64,000 nucleotides of DNA. Origin: Coffea arabica. Taxonomy: Eukaryota; Streptophyta; Magnoliopsida; Gentianales; Rubiaceae. Location: NCBI RefSeq assembly GCF_036785885.1, contig NC_092329.1, forward strand, positions 16,200,449 through 16,264,448, given 5' to 3'. This document shows, piece by piece, positions 1 to 12,300 of this stretch. The notes beneath the pieces are model-generated. The model did not search any database. It worked only from the letters and a program-made list of their open reading frames with translations, and had not been told where the DNA came from. The translations under genes were made by a program, and so were the position numbers. The first letter of the stretch is position 1. Every line of letters begins with the position of its first letter.

Positions 1-365
1 CGACTAATTATTCTTTTCGTTATTCTTGCTTTTGCAAAGATCATCTACATCAGACTCTTAATCTTGCTAATTAGTACTTATTGTTACAACATAATATTTT
101 ACATTAACAAAATCCTATTTATCTAAACAAACACGACTAATTATTCTTTTCGTTATTCTTGCTTTTGCAAAGATCATCTACATCAGACTCTTCTCCACTT
201 TGCTTTCCCTAGGAATGCTCCTTTGCAGCACATATATTTCTTTATTTAATTCTTGTACGACGAAGGTGATACTAGGAGATGGTGTTGTTTTGTTATCATT
301 TTTTTTGTTTTGTTATCAATTGAAAGCCACTTTTTTTGGTTTAAAGTATCCTTCATTTTTTTTCT
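1..365. repeat. 59-bp direct repeat inside a segment inverted elsewhere
   Basis: Bases 1-59 recur exactly at 134-192, a tandem duplication with a 133-base offset. Bases about 125-362 are the reverse-complement relative of 28721-28940 and 47611-47830, which lie just beyond the GH3 C-terminal fragments in units B and C. This is therefore a dispersed piece of the local GH3 repeat unit in opposite orientation. No credible gene is seen; the short open frames here are low-complexity and T-rich. Confidence 0.75.
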
Positions 366-1324
366 TTTTTTTTGACCTTTTGGGTATATATCTTTTGTGG
401 TTTGAAGTTTATTTTCTTAAATTACAATTTTGTTATTTTTGAAGTTTCCTTTTCTTTCTTTAGTGGTTGGAAGAAATTACAATTTTTAATTTTCACAACA
501 TTACTTGTACTGTTTTTGACTTCTTATCTTACCAAGAAAGTTTTTTGGGTACTTAAATAGTATTTTCCCACCGAAAAGGACACTTACAGTTAATGGTTCC
601 AAAGTTGTTGGATGTTACTCTCATTGTAAGATGAATTTAAAGAAATAATTACATATGTAACTCATCTAGCGCATAATAATCATTGGTAATGGAAAATTTT
701 TAGATTTCTTTATACATGTTTATAATAAATAAGAAAAACAATGGACCAATGAGTTGGCCAATTGGACCGATAAAACTCGGAACTAATCACTCAGTCAATT
801 ATCACTCATTTTGACTGAGTTGAAGAACATTGCACTGAAGTTCACATGCTGGTTTAGTCGAGTTTCAAATGTACAAGACTAAAATGCTGCGAATATACTG
901 ATAGTGTATGTATTTTTACCATTTGATGCATGACACATAATTCGAATTTAAATTTGAAACCTAAATTTTGCAAATGTGTCGTGCATCCGATCGTGATAGT
1001 GCATACATTATCAGTATTTATAATATTTACTCTAGTTATATTTACTTCCATTAAAGTTTGATCAAATTACTAAATGAGCCCTATAACTTGACTAAATTAG
1101 AGTCAATTCCCTTGAATGAGAAAATGTTTATCAAATTCCCTCTAACGCTAATTGCCATCAGAAATTATGCTTGCATGAGAACAATATATGATTAATCCCA
1201 AAATACCTTTTAATAAATTCACCTTGTTACATTTACAGCCCTTTAAGTTTTATCCAATTTTATTTACCTTTCCTGAGATTTGTCGAACTGACAAAATGAA
1301 ACTTAAAATTTTGTCCAAAGAGAG
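366..1324. other. Intergenic, AT-rich, no gene seen
   Basis: T-rich then mixed AT-rich sequence without a codon pattern I recognise. It contains one decayed MITE-like element, listed separately at 894-1018. The following text up to 1324 resembles generic plant intergenic DNA. Confidence 0.5.
894..1018. mobile_element. Degenerate MITE with ATACTGATAGTGTATG-type ends
   Basis: The left end reads ATACTGATAGTGTATG and the right end, reverse-complemented, reads ATACTGATAATGTATGC, giving imperfect terminal inverted repeats around a non-coding core of about 90 bases. A better preserved relative lies at 13418-13537, and a single-ended fragment at about 4547-4563. No target-site duplication is clear and the superfamily is unassigned. 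Confidence 0.5.
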
Positions 1325-2149
1325 TCCCCTTCACTTGAAGGGGGAACATGTGTGTAAATCTATCTAGCAGCAGCAAGTCATATAAATAATTCAACTAGCA
1401 TTGGCCAATGTTCAGCTCTATAGGAATGCAAATGAAGCTGCAAAATTAGAAAATTTAAATCGCACAAGAAAATAGCTGTGTTTTGTAAATGGCAATGTGT
1501 TGCAGCTCTATGTTTAGCTGGTTTTTGTGAATTTCTATTGCTATAAATTGTTCACATTATATTTTTGGGAGCTGATGTTTTGTAAATGGCAACTAATGTT
1601 GTAAATGCCAAGAAATTTTTGCTATTGTTTTGTAAATTTGTGAAACGTCTGGTCTTTTGGTGTAAGGCTAAACATGCCTTCTTCTTAAATGATCAAATTC
1701 AGTCCATTTTCAATTGCATCTATTGTCTCAAACAGTTGGTGGTGTTACAAATGTTTACAGGTTTATCATTTACTATCAAAAGTAGTTCAATAAGTTAGGA
1801 CACTTCAGTCCCTCAACTATACAAAAAGGGATAGTTCAATCCCAATGCTTCATTAGCTAGGGACACTTAGGTCCCTAAAGTTCAAACAAAAGAGTACATA
1901 ATCCCCTAAACTAAAAATTGTATCCAAAATTAGTGAACCTAGTGCTCCTTCAAGCATATGCTACATTACATCAGAACCGCAGCTTATACAGAGAGACAAA
2001 AATTACATCTTTTCCATCCCAATTACATAGCACTATTATGCATTGCATTGCATGTTGCACTATGTTATTCTACGACACCATTGCTTCTTTTCCCATATAG
2101 ATGGACATGATTCTTGTCAAACTCCAATGATGACCTTTATGGCCCAGAT

Positions 2150-2605
2150 TTGAACAAAAGCATCCATATAACAACAACAACCCAGTGAAGAAACAAGTAT
2201 ATCTTTAGCCTCCTTAGTTTTGCTTCCTACAGCTTTGAGTTCTCTTGCAACCTCTTAATCTTAGATTTCAATTTGTTTTTTGTTCTTATTAGTCTAGGGA
2301 TTATATCCTTGGACCTTTGACACATCTCAGGATCCACTCAATCCCAATAACTGCATTCCCCCGTTTCCTACATTAACAACACCATTGAGAGAGTAAATAT
2401 AGGTTTATTTAAGTGCATTGCATACAAATCGGAACCATAGGGGAAGAAGTACAAACAGATATAATGGAAATGAAATTATCCTATAATTTGGACATCGACA
2501 AAACCTTCTTCTTGGGTTTAAACCTGTCCATGATGCCATCATCAATGCTTGTTTTCCATTGTTGCATGTATCCCTAACCATCTCTCCTTTGTCTTCTTTC
2601 TTATC
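2150..2605 (-). pseudogene. GRF-type zinc-finger gene relic, copy 1
   Basis: On the minus strand, about 2485-2535 encodes SWTGLNPRRRFCRCPNYR. After a gap, about 2270-2365 encodes CSYWDWVDPEMCQRSKDII. Together these match the GRF zinc-finger pattern (NPGRRFYxCPNY, then C-x-Y-F-x-W-V-D-P-x-M-C) of small plant nucleic-acid-binding proteins and transposon-linked ORFs. The frame breaks upstream because one T is missing relative to copy 2 (near 2600), and it also stops early in the C-terminal coiled region. The splice-donor position reads AG-GATAAT instead of AG-GT. The relic is non-functional as it stands. Copy 2 at 10586-11084 is more complete. Confidence 0.6.
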
Positions 2606-2999
2606 TTCAGATTTTCTAAAGCTCTCAACCTCTTAGTTCTTACCCCTCATTTGGATATTCAGCCATTTGCTTTCTTTTTATTAGGGCACATCTCTTCCCT
2701 TTTATGAATTGGATTGAGTCAATTATATCACCCGAATGTGCCTCCTTTTCCCTTCTTTGTGCTAAATAAATTTCTTTCTTTTTATATCTTTTCTCTGAAT
2801 TTGCATCCCTGCTCTTGGTCAATGGCGCTTGTTTTGCACACTCATAAAACCCTGACGATTTTGTGGATTTTGTCAACAATTTTACTTAATTGGGACGGAT
2901 TCAGTAGTTTGAGGACCTAAGTGTCTCATTTTAAAGTTTAGGGACTGAAGTGGAAAATCGGATATAGTTTAGAGGGTTAAAATAGAATTTACCCAATTT

Positions 3000-4000
3000 C
3001 ATTTGGTAGTCAACTAGGGAAAGGGACTTTCTGAAATTGCTAGGCAATTGCATCATACAATTGATGACCCACATAGTGAAATTATCCCAAATAATTTTTT
3101 ACTTGCATCATAAACACATTTCCCAACCCACCTTTTTATCTCCATACATCACATCACAAAAAGTGTTACAGTAATTATTTCAAATAATACCCTATCCAAA
3201 CAAACGAATTGCTTGTCAAGACACAATTAGTTGCACTGAAGAGGAACATTCATTTTAATTTTACATATTATTGTATTACTAGTATTTTTGAGATTGGGTT
3301 CACTTGGTAAGGTTTGTTCACATCATCTAAGGAAATTTTTTTATTTGAAGCTGATCTAAGGGAAGTTCAAATACAAGTCTCGTTACTAGCTGTCTCTCAT
3401 TAGTATGTAATCTATAAGAATTGCTATAAAGCACTCCATATGACATATGGAGGATTTCAAGGTGCTTCACATGACATATGGAGAATTTCGAGAAGAATTT
3501 GTCGTGCAATTTCCTAGCATTGTTTGTACTGATAAATACGTCATTATCCTGCTCTGAAATTGAAATAAGATAATACTTTTCTCCACCCAAACCTTATTAT
3601 AACCAAAAAGAAATTAAGACTACATGCTTTTTGTGGCGTCCTATTAGGACTTGTTTTGATCAAACTAATTGAAAACAATGGTTGTATCGAGATTTGTTGC
3701 TCTGTTACTAACTTAGTGGAGCAACATTGTATTCCTACTTTATTCTAAAGAGGGCTGATGAACTTCAAAGTTTATGATGGCTATTTAATGGTGGAGCAAA
3801 TACAACGAATTCATTTATGTTTCGACAATTAGCGTGAAACTGTTGATCTATAGAAGAAAATTATACTGTTTTTAATGTGAATGAGTTATGGATCCAGCCT
3901 TGATAAGTTTAAGTTAATTAAAGTAGCCACATACAATGAGGCTAAATTATAATTTAGCCCCTTTATTCACAAAGTATGCAGATCAAACCCCATGACTAAT
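3000..4000. repeat. Conserved intergenic block, copy 1
   Basis: This stretch holds the motif pair CATATGGAG and the text GCAATTTCCTAGCATTGTTT. It recurs at about 11480-12300, 12300-12900 (partial), 20740-21650, 35693-36560 and 55050-56400. It usually sits next to the upstream flank of a GH3 gene. Its reverse strand has a short conserved open frame (3327-3590 here, 11642-12052 in copy 2) without family features I recognise. It could be an old element or the remains of a gene; function unknown. Confidence 0.6.
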
Positions 4001-4720
4001 AGTCAAAGCCATGAAATGAACTTTGGTTTATGTCAGTAGCTGAAAAGACAATTATGCCATCAGAATTTCTAGCCTTGATAACTTCACCCTTCTCATGCCA
4101 TCGGATAAAATAGCATTCTCCTATTGGAGGAAATATGTTATTTGAAAAAGTTATATGCAGGACTCCCAAGTTTTTACCCCTTGAAGTTTGGTAGCCTCAA
4201 CTAAGCATTTTGACAGGTGGTCAAATCCAAAGGAGTATGCTCAACTCTGTTCTCAATGTCATAACGACCAATTTATCCATTACTAACTATTATACCCTGT
4301 CTGGGTATAATAGCAACCAATCTGTGTACAGTTACATCCATAACATCTAAATTCAATAATTTTCTAAACTCGTATGGTGGTGCATCAAAGAATTTAAGTT
4401 AAAATTTAAAAACTGAAATCTGAAGTTTGAATTCATTAAGTAATTAAATTGTTAACTACTAAATATGGTACATTTGGGTGTATTTTACATTATGTGATAA
4501 GTGAATAACTTATCACTTATTTTTTTAGAATTTATCTTTCTTACATTGACAGTGTATACACTATCTTTCCTACATTTTTTTTGGAATTAATCTTTCCCTC
4601 GTGCCATTCATGCTTCAATTCTCTCTTCCATTGTTTAGCTAGCCAACTGTTTATATGCTAAATTAGAGTGTAGTGTGGGATTTCCTCAGGTGCCTTGTCA
4701 TTCAGCCCCAAACTCACATT

Positions 4721-5130
4721 TTAGTCTGATTCAATGATCATATTTTTGCAACAAATATCCCTTGCCATACTCAACCCATAAATGATGGCCCATAGTTCTA
4801 CTACCATGTTATTTGTAGTTCCCAAGCTGATACGAAACCCATTCATCCAGTAAGCCCCTTCATCTCTAATTAGTCCTCCTGCTCCAGCTTGTCCTATACT
4901 GTTGCTTGATGCTCCATCCACATTTAGTTTCACCAACCAATTTGGGGCTTACTCCAATTGATAAACTTCAGCTCCTTCTGTACTGCTCTATGATAGTTGG
5001 TGAGAGATTCCTGACTGAATTCGGCTTGGGCTATCACTATTTAAGCATTGATTTTATCTTAGTTGCAGTAATATAGGTTCCCAGCATACCAGGCAAAATA
5101 AAAAAGTTCTTGAATCAAACACCTGCCAAT
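4721..5130 (-). pseudogene. RNase H-like (RVT_3) retroelement fragment, copy 1
   Basis: The minus-strand reading gives KLNVDGASSN, then GTTNNMVVELWAIIYGL, and ends in IIESD followed at once by a stop. The acidic residues in VDGA, ELWAI and IESD fall where the D-E-D active site of plant LINE-type or host RNase H-like domains sits. Only about 70-100 residues survive and the usual downstream part is lost. Two relatives lie at 13870-14256 and 43540-43960. Each is adjacent to repeat R, so the RNase H piece and R were duplicated together. Confidence 0.7.
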
Positions 5131-5279
5131 CTTCATCTTCTATCTCTACAATGTCATATTGTTTTAAGCTCCAGTCAAGCCATTCTTCCAGATTTGGGTT
5201 CCTAAATTTCTCCATCGACTTGGTAGATTAGTTTCTTCCATATTGTTGATATCCAGTCATAGCCTAGCAATCCATATTC

Positions 5280-5795
5280 ATAATTGTTGAATTACATTGA
5301 CCAACTTTTTTTTATTATAAAACATCATCATAACGTTAAATCTATACTAATAGCACAAATTACATCAATCATGCACAAATACAAATAGATCTGAAAAACA
5401 AATCTTGATATTACAAATCTAAAAAATTAATAGAATATTACACTGTGAAACTACAATAATATCAAAAGATAAAACACTTATTGCCCCAATATCATCTATG
5501 CATGCTTCCAACTGTTTTGCTTTTTTCTTCCAGATCTACTAATTAACTGATTTAAATTTATATGTTAAAGTGAGATCTAACGAGGTAGATCTAAAAGATT
5601 TCAGATCCGACAACCAAATATGCAAAAACTTAGATCTAGTACAAAAAATAGAAAAAAAAACTACAAAAGCTATCATTAGAAATTTTTAGGAGAGGAGAAA
5701 ACTGTCATTCAAAATTCCTAAGAGAGAATAAACTCTCACTGGGAAACTCCATGAGAGGAGAATAACATCTTTTGCTACTAGAATAACATTACCCT
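5280..5795. repeat. Repeat R, copy 1
   Basis: R is a non-coding block of about 400-520 bases with several AGATCTA-type words and the phrase GAGAGGAGAA near its right end. Other copies are 14410-14925, 28941-29330, 43985-44290, 47830-48220 and an inverted, diverged one at 53690-54330. In front of GH3-A, -B and -C it ends just beyond the 3' flank of the gene. In this copy it is joined directly to the MULE relic at 5797. Confidence 0.8.
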
Positions 5796-5796
5796 C

Positions 5797-7690
5797 AGGG
5801 ATCTAGTGTGCTTGTTGAGGCTGATGTAGATGAAGATGATGTTTCTAGATTTAGAAGGCTGTGTATGTGCTTAGAACTAATAAAGAGAGGTTTTTTAGCT
5901 GGCTGTAGAAAGTGAATTGGGTTAGATGGTTGCTTCCTAAAAGGTCCACATGATGGACAACTTTCATTAGGAGTTGGAATGGATGGTGATAACAAAATGT
6001 TTCCATTGGCTTTGTTAGTTGTTGGGGTAGAAAATTATGATAACTTGAGTTGGTCTTTAAGATTGCTTGTACAAGATTTGAAAATTTCGGACTCTAGTAC
6101 TTGGTGCATTATGATTGACAAACAAAAGGTAGTATGTATTAGCTATATTACCAAATCAAATTTTGTTGTTATGTTAAACTATTGATATTAATGTGGCATA
6201 TGTGATTGTTGTGCTGTGTTGCACAAAGTCTAGTTCAAGCAGTTACGGACAAACTTCCACAAGCTGAGCATAGCTATTGTGTCCAACACCTTTACACCAA
6301 CTTCAAGCAAATGCACAGAGGCCTTGCTCTTAAAGAAAGGCTTTGGAGATATGCAAGGGCTTCATATATAACTCAGCTCAAAATAGAAATGGAGATGATG
6401 AAGCAAGAATCAAAGGATGCATATGCATGGTTGGATGAAAAGGACCCTAATACTTGGTCTAGGGTTCATATCAAGACTGGATTAGATTGCGATATATTGG
6501 TTAATATTATGTGTGAATCTTTTAATTCAATTATTTTAAAGACAGGATCATTGCCTATCGTAGGCATGTTGCAGACTATTTACTTACATGTGTTAAAGAG
6601 AATGGAGAAGAATAGAGAGACAATGTCCAAGCATGAAGGTTAAGCTACTTACTTACTATTTTTTATCACAATTTTTAAAGTTACACTATGTTCAATATCT
6701 AATTTGCTCTTTTATTTTTCAGGTCTCTTATGTCCAGCAATTTTTGACATTCTTGAGAAGGCCAAGAAAGAGCAATGCATGTACATTTGCTACTATGCTA
6801 GCACGATGAAGTATCAAATATGTTGTCCTTTTAGTGACCAGTTTGCCGTTGATTTGGGGAGCAAGACCTGCACTTGTAGAAAATGGCAGCTGAGGGGAAT
6901 CCCATGTGGCCATGCAGTTGCTGCTATTAATAGGAGACGTGCCAAATCAGAAAAAAAATATAGCACCCACCTACTGGAAGAGTACATACATGAAGAGTTA
7001 TGAACCTATGTTGAATCCAATTAATGGTCCTAATCTGTGGGCCCAAGTAGATTTACCACTAATGAGGCCTCCAAAATATGGGAAATCACCTGAAAGACCA
7101 AAAAAGCTGAGGAAAAAAGGACCAGATGAAGATAGGAACAAGCAGTTATATGTGAATCCATCTAAACCACACAAAGTCAGCAAGATTGGCACTAAGATGA
7201 GTTGTAGTTTGTGCAAGAAATACGAACATAATAGGAGGAGTTGCCCTAAAAAAACCAGCAAACTGCTGCAGTAGAAAAGAGACCAGATGGGCATATGGAT
7301 AAAGAATCTAGTGGGAACAGCACACATCAAACAGATGCCATCAGAAATGAAACAAGGCATACTAGTACTAGTCCAAGTACTGCTAATGTCACTCAATTAA
7401 GTACATAAGAGAGCTGCACAGCTGCTCCTCAAAATCAGATTGAACAGAAAATTGATGGAGAACAACCAATCAAGGGCACAAGAAAATGCTCATTTTGCAG
7501 GAAACCTGGCCATTCGAAGAAAGGTTGTAAGTTGAGGCAATGAATCTTTAGAAACTCACTGGACATGACTGGAGAACTTGTACTCAACAGTGTTGCAACT
7601 GATTCTCTGATTAAACCATATGAGACAGCTTCAAAGGAAATTGAATCTGGACATGTCAGTGCTTTGAAATTTGCATTTGTTGCTGTGTGA
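5797..7690 (+). pseudogene. MULE (MuDR-type) transposase relic
   Basis: The plus strand encodes consecutive parts of a Mutator-like transposase. From 5797 comes the end of the N-terminal region and GFLAGCRK, then GLDGCFLKGP and MDGDNKMFPLALLVVGVEN of the DDE domain. From about 6228 comes LVQAVTDKLPQAEHSYCVQH. At about 6860-6920 is a SWIM finger, CTCRKWQLRGIPCGH. Zinc knuckles follow at about 7204-7250 (CSLCKKYEHNRRSCPKK) and 7490-7530. Two gaps with GT/AG-like edges look like introns (about 6129-6227 and 6640-6721). Breaks include an in-frame TGA near 5918, where a conserved Trp codon would sit, a frameshift in an A-run near 6951-6959, and a stop near 7406. The N-terminus is absent: the coding region starts abruptly at the junction with repeat R. 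It cannot make active transposase. Confidence 0.88.
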
Positions 7691-7880
7691 GATACAAATA
7701 TGTTCACTCTCCTATTAACTACTTGTTATCTCCTGACATGTAGTTGAACTCCAATACTGGTGACAAACTTTATTCACATAATCCAGGGATAACAATGAAA
7801 CCACAAGACTCATACATTGATGATAGGTAGACAGAAGAGTTGGGTTCAACTAGTCGTGTCACCAGACGACTTCAACCAAC
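7691..7880. other. 3' flank of the MULE relic
   Basis: Non-coding sequence between the last MULE zinc knuckle and the start of the right duplication copy at about 7881. No terminal inverted repeat matching the left side is visible, because the left end of the element is missing. Confidence 0.5.
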
Positions 7881-8568
7881 CCTCTTCACTTGGAGGGGAA
7901 ACATGTGCGTAAATCTATCTATATTGCAGGCAGCAGCAGGTCATATGAATAATTCAACTAGCATTGGCCAATGTTCAGCTCTATAGGAATGCAAATGAAG
8001 CTGCAAAATTAGAAAATTTAAATCACACAAGAAAATAGTTGTGTTTTGTAAATGGCAATGTGCTGCAGCTCTATGTTTAGCTAGGTTTTGCGAATTTCTA
8101 TTGCTATAAATTGTTCACTGTATATTTTGGGGAGCTGATGTTTTGTAAATGGCAACTGATGTTGTAAACGCCAAGAAATTTTTGCTATTGTTTTGTAAAT
8201 TTGTGAAACGTCTGGTCTTTTGGTGTAAGGCTAAACATGCCTTCTTCTTAAATGATCAAATTCAGTCCATTTTCAATTGCATCTATTGTCTCAAACAATT
8301 GGTGGTGTTACAAATGTTTACAGGTTTATCATTTACTGTCAAAAATAGTTCAATAAGTTGGGACACTTCAATCCCTCAACTATACAAAAAGGGATAGTTC
8401 AATCCCAATGCTTCATTAGCTAGGGACACTTAGGTCCCTAAAGTTCAACAAAAGAGCACATAATCCCCTAAACTAAAAATTGTATCCAAAATTAGTGAAC
8501 CAAGTGCTCCTTCAAGCATATGCTACATTACATCAGAACCGCAGCTTATACAGAGAGACAAAAATTAC

Positions 8569-10475
8569 GGGTCCGTTTGGATCCCTTGTTTTTGGGGCTG
8601 TATTTGAAAAACTGTTTTTCATATTCCAAATGCTACGGTAAATGTGTATCTCCAAAATAACTCCAAAAACACCATATCCAAACATTATATCAAAAACAAC
8701 TATGTATGTATATTTCAATTATGTATATTATATATATTATATTAATATAAATTGAAATATACAAATTGAAAATTATATATATTATATATTATATAAATAT
8801 TTATATACATTAATATTATGCATAATATTGTATATTATACATAATACAATATAATAAACATAATATGTAATATTGTATACATAAATGTGTAAATATTTAT
8901 ACATAATATATTATGTATATTATATTATAATATATACATTATTAATGTATAATATTATTATGTACAGTATTGTGTATAATAATGTATAATAATGTTATGT
9001 ATAATATTTAATATACATAATATGTAATAATGTAATAATGCATATTATGTATGATATATTATATTATATTATATTATGTATATTATATTATATATATACA
9101 ATATTATGTATATTATACAAATTGAAAATTATATATTATATATTTATATATTATATATTACATGAATATTTATTTAATGAAATATACAATAAATATTACA
9201 AATTGAAATATTACATAAACACCATATTTATAATATTATAATATTTATAATTAATATTAATGTATATTATATATATTAAATATTTATATATTTATTTATA
9301 CATATTATAAACATTTCATTTTATTTATAAATTACTTTTATATATTTATAATATATTTATATGAATATTATACATTATATAAATTATATATAATATAATA
9401 TATATTATATATTATATATTATACATTTATATAAATTTAAATTTATACATAATATATATTAATGTATATTTATAATATACAATTATATTATGTATTATAT
9501 ATAGTATAATACATTTATACATTTATATTAATATACATAATATTAATTTTACATTTATACATAATATTAATACATTTGTACATTAATATTAATTATATTA
9601 AAACATTTATACATAATATTAATATATATTAATAAAATTATAATTTATACATTTATATAATATTCATTTGTAATTTATACATTTATAATAATATACACTT
9701 ATACATTTATAAATATATTTATATTATGTATTGTATATAATATAATACATTTATATATTTTTATATAAATACATATTTATTTATTTATAAATATTTATAA
9801 ATGTCTTATAAATGCATAAATGTATATTTATATAAAAATATAAAAATTATAAATTATAATTTATACATTTATAATTTATACATTTACAATAATATACACT
9901 TATACATTTATTAATGTATTTATATTATGTATTATATATAATATAATAAATATATAATACATTTATATATTTTTATATAAATATACAAATATATTTATTT
10001 ATAAATATTTATAAATGTATTATAAATGCATAAATATATATTTATACAAAAATATAAAAATTATAATTTATACATTTATATAATATTCATTTATAATTTT
10101 TACATTTATAATAATATACACCTATACATTTATAAATATATTTATATTATGTATTATATATAATATAATACATTTATTTATACATTTATATACTTTTTAG
10201 CAAATAAATAAATACATTTATTTATAAATATTTATAAATGTATTATAAATGCATAAATGTATATAAAAATTATAAATTATAAAAATACCCAAAAATATGT
10301 TTTAAAAATACCTCTAAAAATAATCAAAAAAATCTATAGTAAAAGTTTTTCATATAATTTTTGAAAAATAACACCAAAAACAACTAATCTAAATGGACTT
10401 GTATTTCAAAAACGAAATGCTACAGTGCTGTTTTTGAAAAATAACTCCAAAAACAGCTAATCCAAACGGAGCCTC
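8569..10475. mobile_element. AT-rich element with GTCCGTTTGGAT inverted ends
   Basis: The left copy of the duplication has the uninterrupted site at about 2009. Here the same site is split by 1.9 kb. The ends are inverted: the left begins GGGTCCGTTTGGAT and the right, reverse-complemented, reads GGCTCCGTTTGGAT. Both ends continue into related text about Ts, CCAAAAAC words and GCTACGGTA/GCACTGTAGC. The interior (about 8700-10290) is almost only A and T, and 9640-10280 contains about three tandem units of roughly 210 bases. There is no coding capacity. No clean target-site duplication is visible, so the superfamily is open (a non-autonomous DNA transposon is most likely). Confidence 0.75.
9640..10280. 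repeat. About three tandem ~210-bp A/T units
   Basis: Three successive units carry the same order of words: TTTATACATTTATA, ATAATATACAC, TTTATATTATGTATT, a TATATAAT stretch, TTTATAAATATTTATAAATG and TAAATGCATAAAT. Units start near 9643, 9860 and 10065. They lie inside the AT-rich element and show internal amplification. Boundaries are approximate. Confidence 0.65.
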
Positions 10476-10585
10476 ATCTTTTCCATCCCAATTACATAGC
10501 ACCATCATGCATTGCATTGCATGTTGCACTATGTTATTCTACTACACCATTGCTTCTTTTCCCATATAGATGGACATGATTCTTG

Positions 10586-11084
10586 TCAAACTCCAATGAT
10601 GACCTTTATGGCCCAGATTTGAACAAAAGCATCCATATAACAACAACAACCCAGTGAAGAAACAAGTACATCTTTAGCTTCCTGCAGTTTTGAGTTCTCT
10701 TGCAACCTCTCAATCTTAGATTTCAATTTGTTTTTTGTTCTTATTAGTCCAGGGATTATATCCTTGGACCTTTGACACATCTCAGGATCCACCCAATTCC
10801 AATAACTGCATTCCCCCGTTTCCTACATTAACAACACCATTGAGAGAGTAAATACAGGTTTACTTAGGTGTATTGCATACAAATCGGAACCATAGGAGAA
10901 GAAGTACAAACAGATATAATGGAAATGGAATTATCCTGTAATTTGGACATCGACAAAACCTTCTTCTTGGGTTTAAATATGTCCATGATGCCATCATCAA
11001 TGCTTGTTTTCCATTGTTGCATGTGTCCCTAACCATCTCTCCTTTGTCTTCTTTTCTTATCTTCAGGTTTTCTAAAGCTCTCAA
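10586..11084 (-). pseudogene. GRF-type zinc-finger gene or pseudogene, copy 2
   Basis: The upstream part (10937-11084) reads MRALENLKIRKEDKG, then TCNNGKQALMMASW and NPRRRFCRCPNY. The downstream part (10586-10822) reads CSYWNWVDPEMCQRSKDII followed by a Lys/Glu-rich segment likely to be a short coiled coil. Joined at phase 2 they give a full GRF-type zinc finger. These small proteins are thought to bind nucleic acid. The acceptor at 10823 (TAATGTAG) is good, but the donor reads AG-GATAAT, GA in place of GT. The same change is present in copy 1, so the defect or an unusual splice predates the duplication. Probably a pseudogene, although the coding parts are otherwise open. Confidence 0.6.
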
Positions 11085-11479
11085 CCTCTTAGTTCTTACC
11101 CCTCATTTGGATATTCAGCCAATTGCTTTCTTTTTTATTAGGGCACATCTCTTCCCTTTTATGTATTGGATTGAGTCAATTATATCACCCAAATGTGCCT
11201 GATAAAAGGAGGGAAAGTTTCCCTCCTTTTCGCTCCTTTGTGCTAAATAAATTTCTTTCTTTTTATACATTTTCTTGGAATTTACATCCCTACCCTTGGT
11301 CAATGGCGCTTGTTTTGCACGCTCAGATAACCCTGACGATTTTGTGGATTTTGTCAACAATTTTACTTAATTGGGACGGATTCAGTAGTTTGAGGATCTA
11401 AGTGTCCCATTTTAAAGTTTAGGGACTGAAATGGAAAATCGGATATAGTTTAGGGGGTCAAAATAGAATTTACCCAATT

Positions 11480-12300
11480 TCATTTGGTAGTCAACTAAGG
11501 AAAGGGACTTTCTGAAATTGCTAGGCAATTGCATCATACAATTGATGACCCACATGGTGGTGGTGAATTTGAAATTGGATACATTGCTTGTCAAGACACA
11601 ATTAGTTGCACTGAAGAGGAACATTCATTTTAATTTGCATATTATTGTATTACTAGTATTTTTGAGATTGGGTTCACTTGGTAAGGTTTGTTCATATCAT
11701 CTAAGGAAAGTTTTTTTATTTGAAGCTGATCTAAGGGAAGTTCAAATACAAGTCTCGTTACTAGCAGTCTCTCATTAGTAAGTAATCTATAAGAACTGTT
11801 ATAAGGCACTCCATATGACATATGGAGGGTTTCAAGGTGCTTCATATGACATATGGAGAATTTCGAGAAGAATTTGTCGTGCAATTTCCTAGCATTGTTT
11901 GTACTGATAAATACGTCATTATCCTGCTCTGAATTGAAATAAGATAATACTTTTCTCCACCCAAACCTTGTTATAACCAAAAAGAAATTAAGACTACATG
12001 CTTTTTGTGGCGTCCTATTAGCACTTGTTTTGATCAAACTAGTTGAAAACAATGGTTGTGTCTAGATTTGTTGCTCTGCTACTAACTTAGTGGAGCAACA
12101 TTGTATTCCTAATTTATTCTGAAGAGGCTGATGAACTTCAAAGTTTATGATGGCTAGTTAATGGTGGAGCAAATACAACGAATTCATTTATGTTTCGACA
12201 ATTAGTGTGAAACTGCTGATCTATAGAAGAAAGTTATACTGTTTTTAATGTGAATGAGTTATGGATCCAGCCTTGATAAGTTTAAGTTAATAAAAGTAGC
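11480..12300. repeat. Conserved intergenic block, copy 2
   Basis: Direct relative of about 3000-3900. Its reverse strand has the longest version of the block's conserved open frame (11642-12052, 136 codons), with no domain I recognise. Confidence 0.6.

Larger units (their letters stand above)
1325..4680. repeat. Left copy of a large local duplication
   Basis: This segment pairs with 7881-13860 at high similarity in the same orientation. Both begin with related CTTCACTTG-containing text, continue through a short conserved frame (1586-1798 and 8149-8397, product unknown), the GRF-type zinc-finger relic, and the conserved block that starts near 3000. The right copy carries extra inserts: the AT-rich element at 8569-10475, a second partial block at about 12300-12800, and a MITE at 13418-13537. 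Apart from the zinc-finger relic I see no recognisable gene. Confidence 0.75.

Noticed and set aside
1586..1798. Short frame conserved in both duplication copies (also 8149-8397) as a small gene
   Set aside because: The two copies are so similar overall that conservation is explained by recent duplication. No domain, and the frame ends differ (the stop is shifted in the second copy).
9038..9241. 67-codon frame in A/T sequence
   Set aside because: Its composition is only Ile/Tyr/Leu/Lys-type codons from A/T repeats; chance frame.
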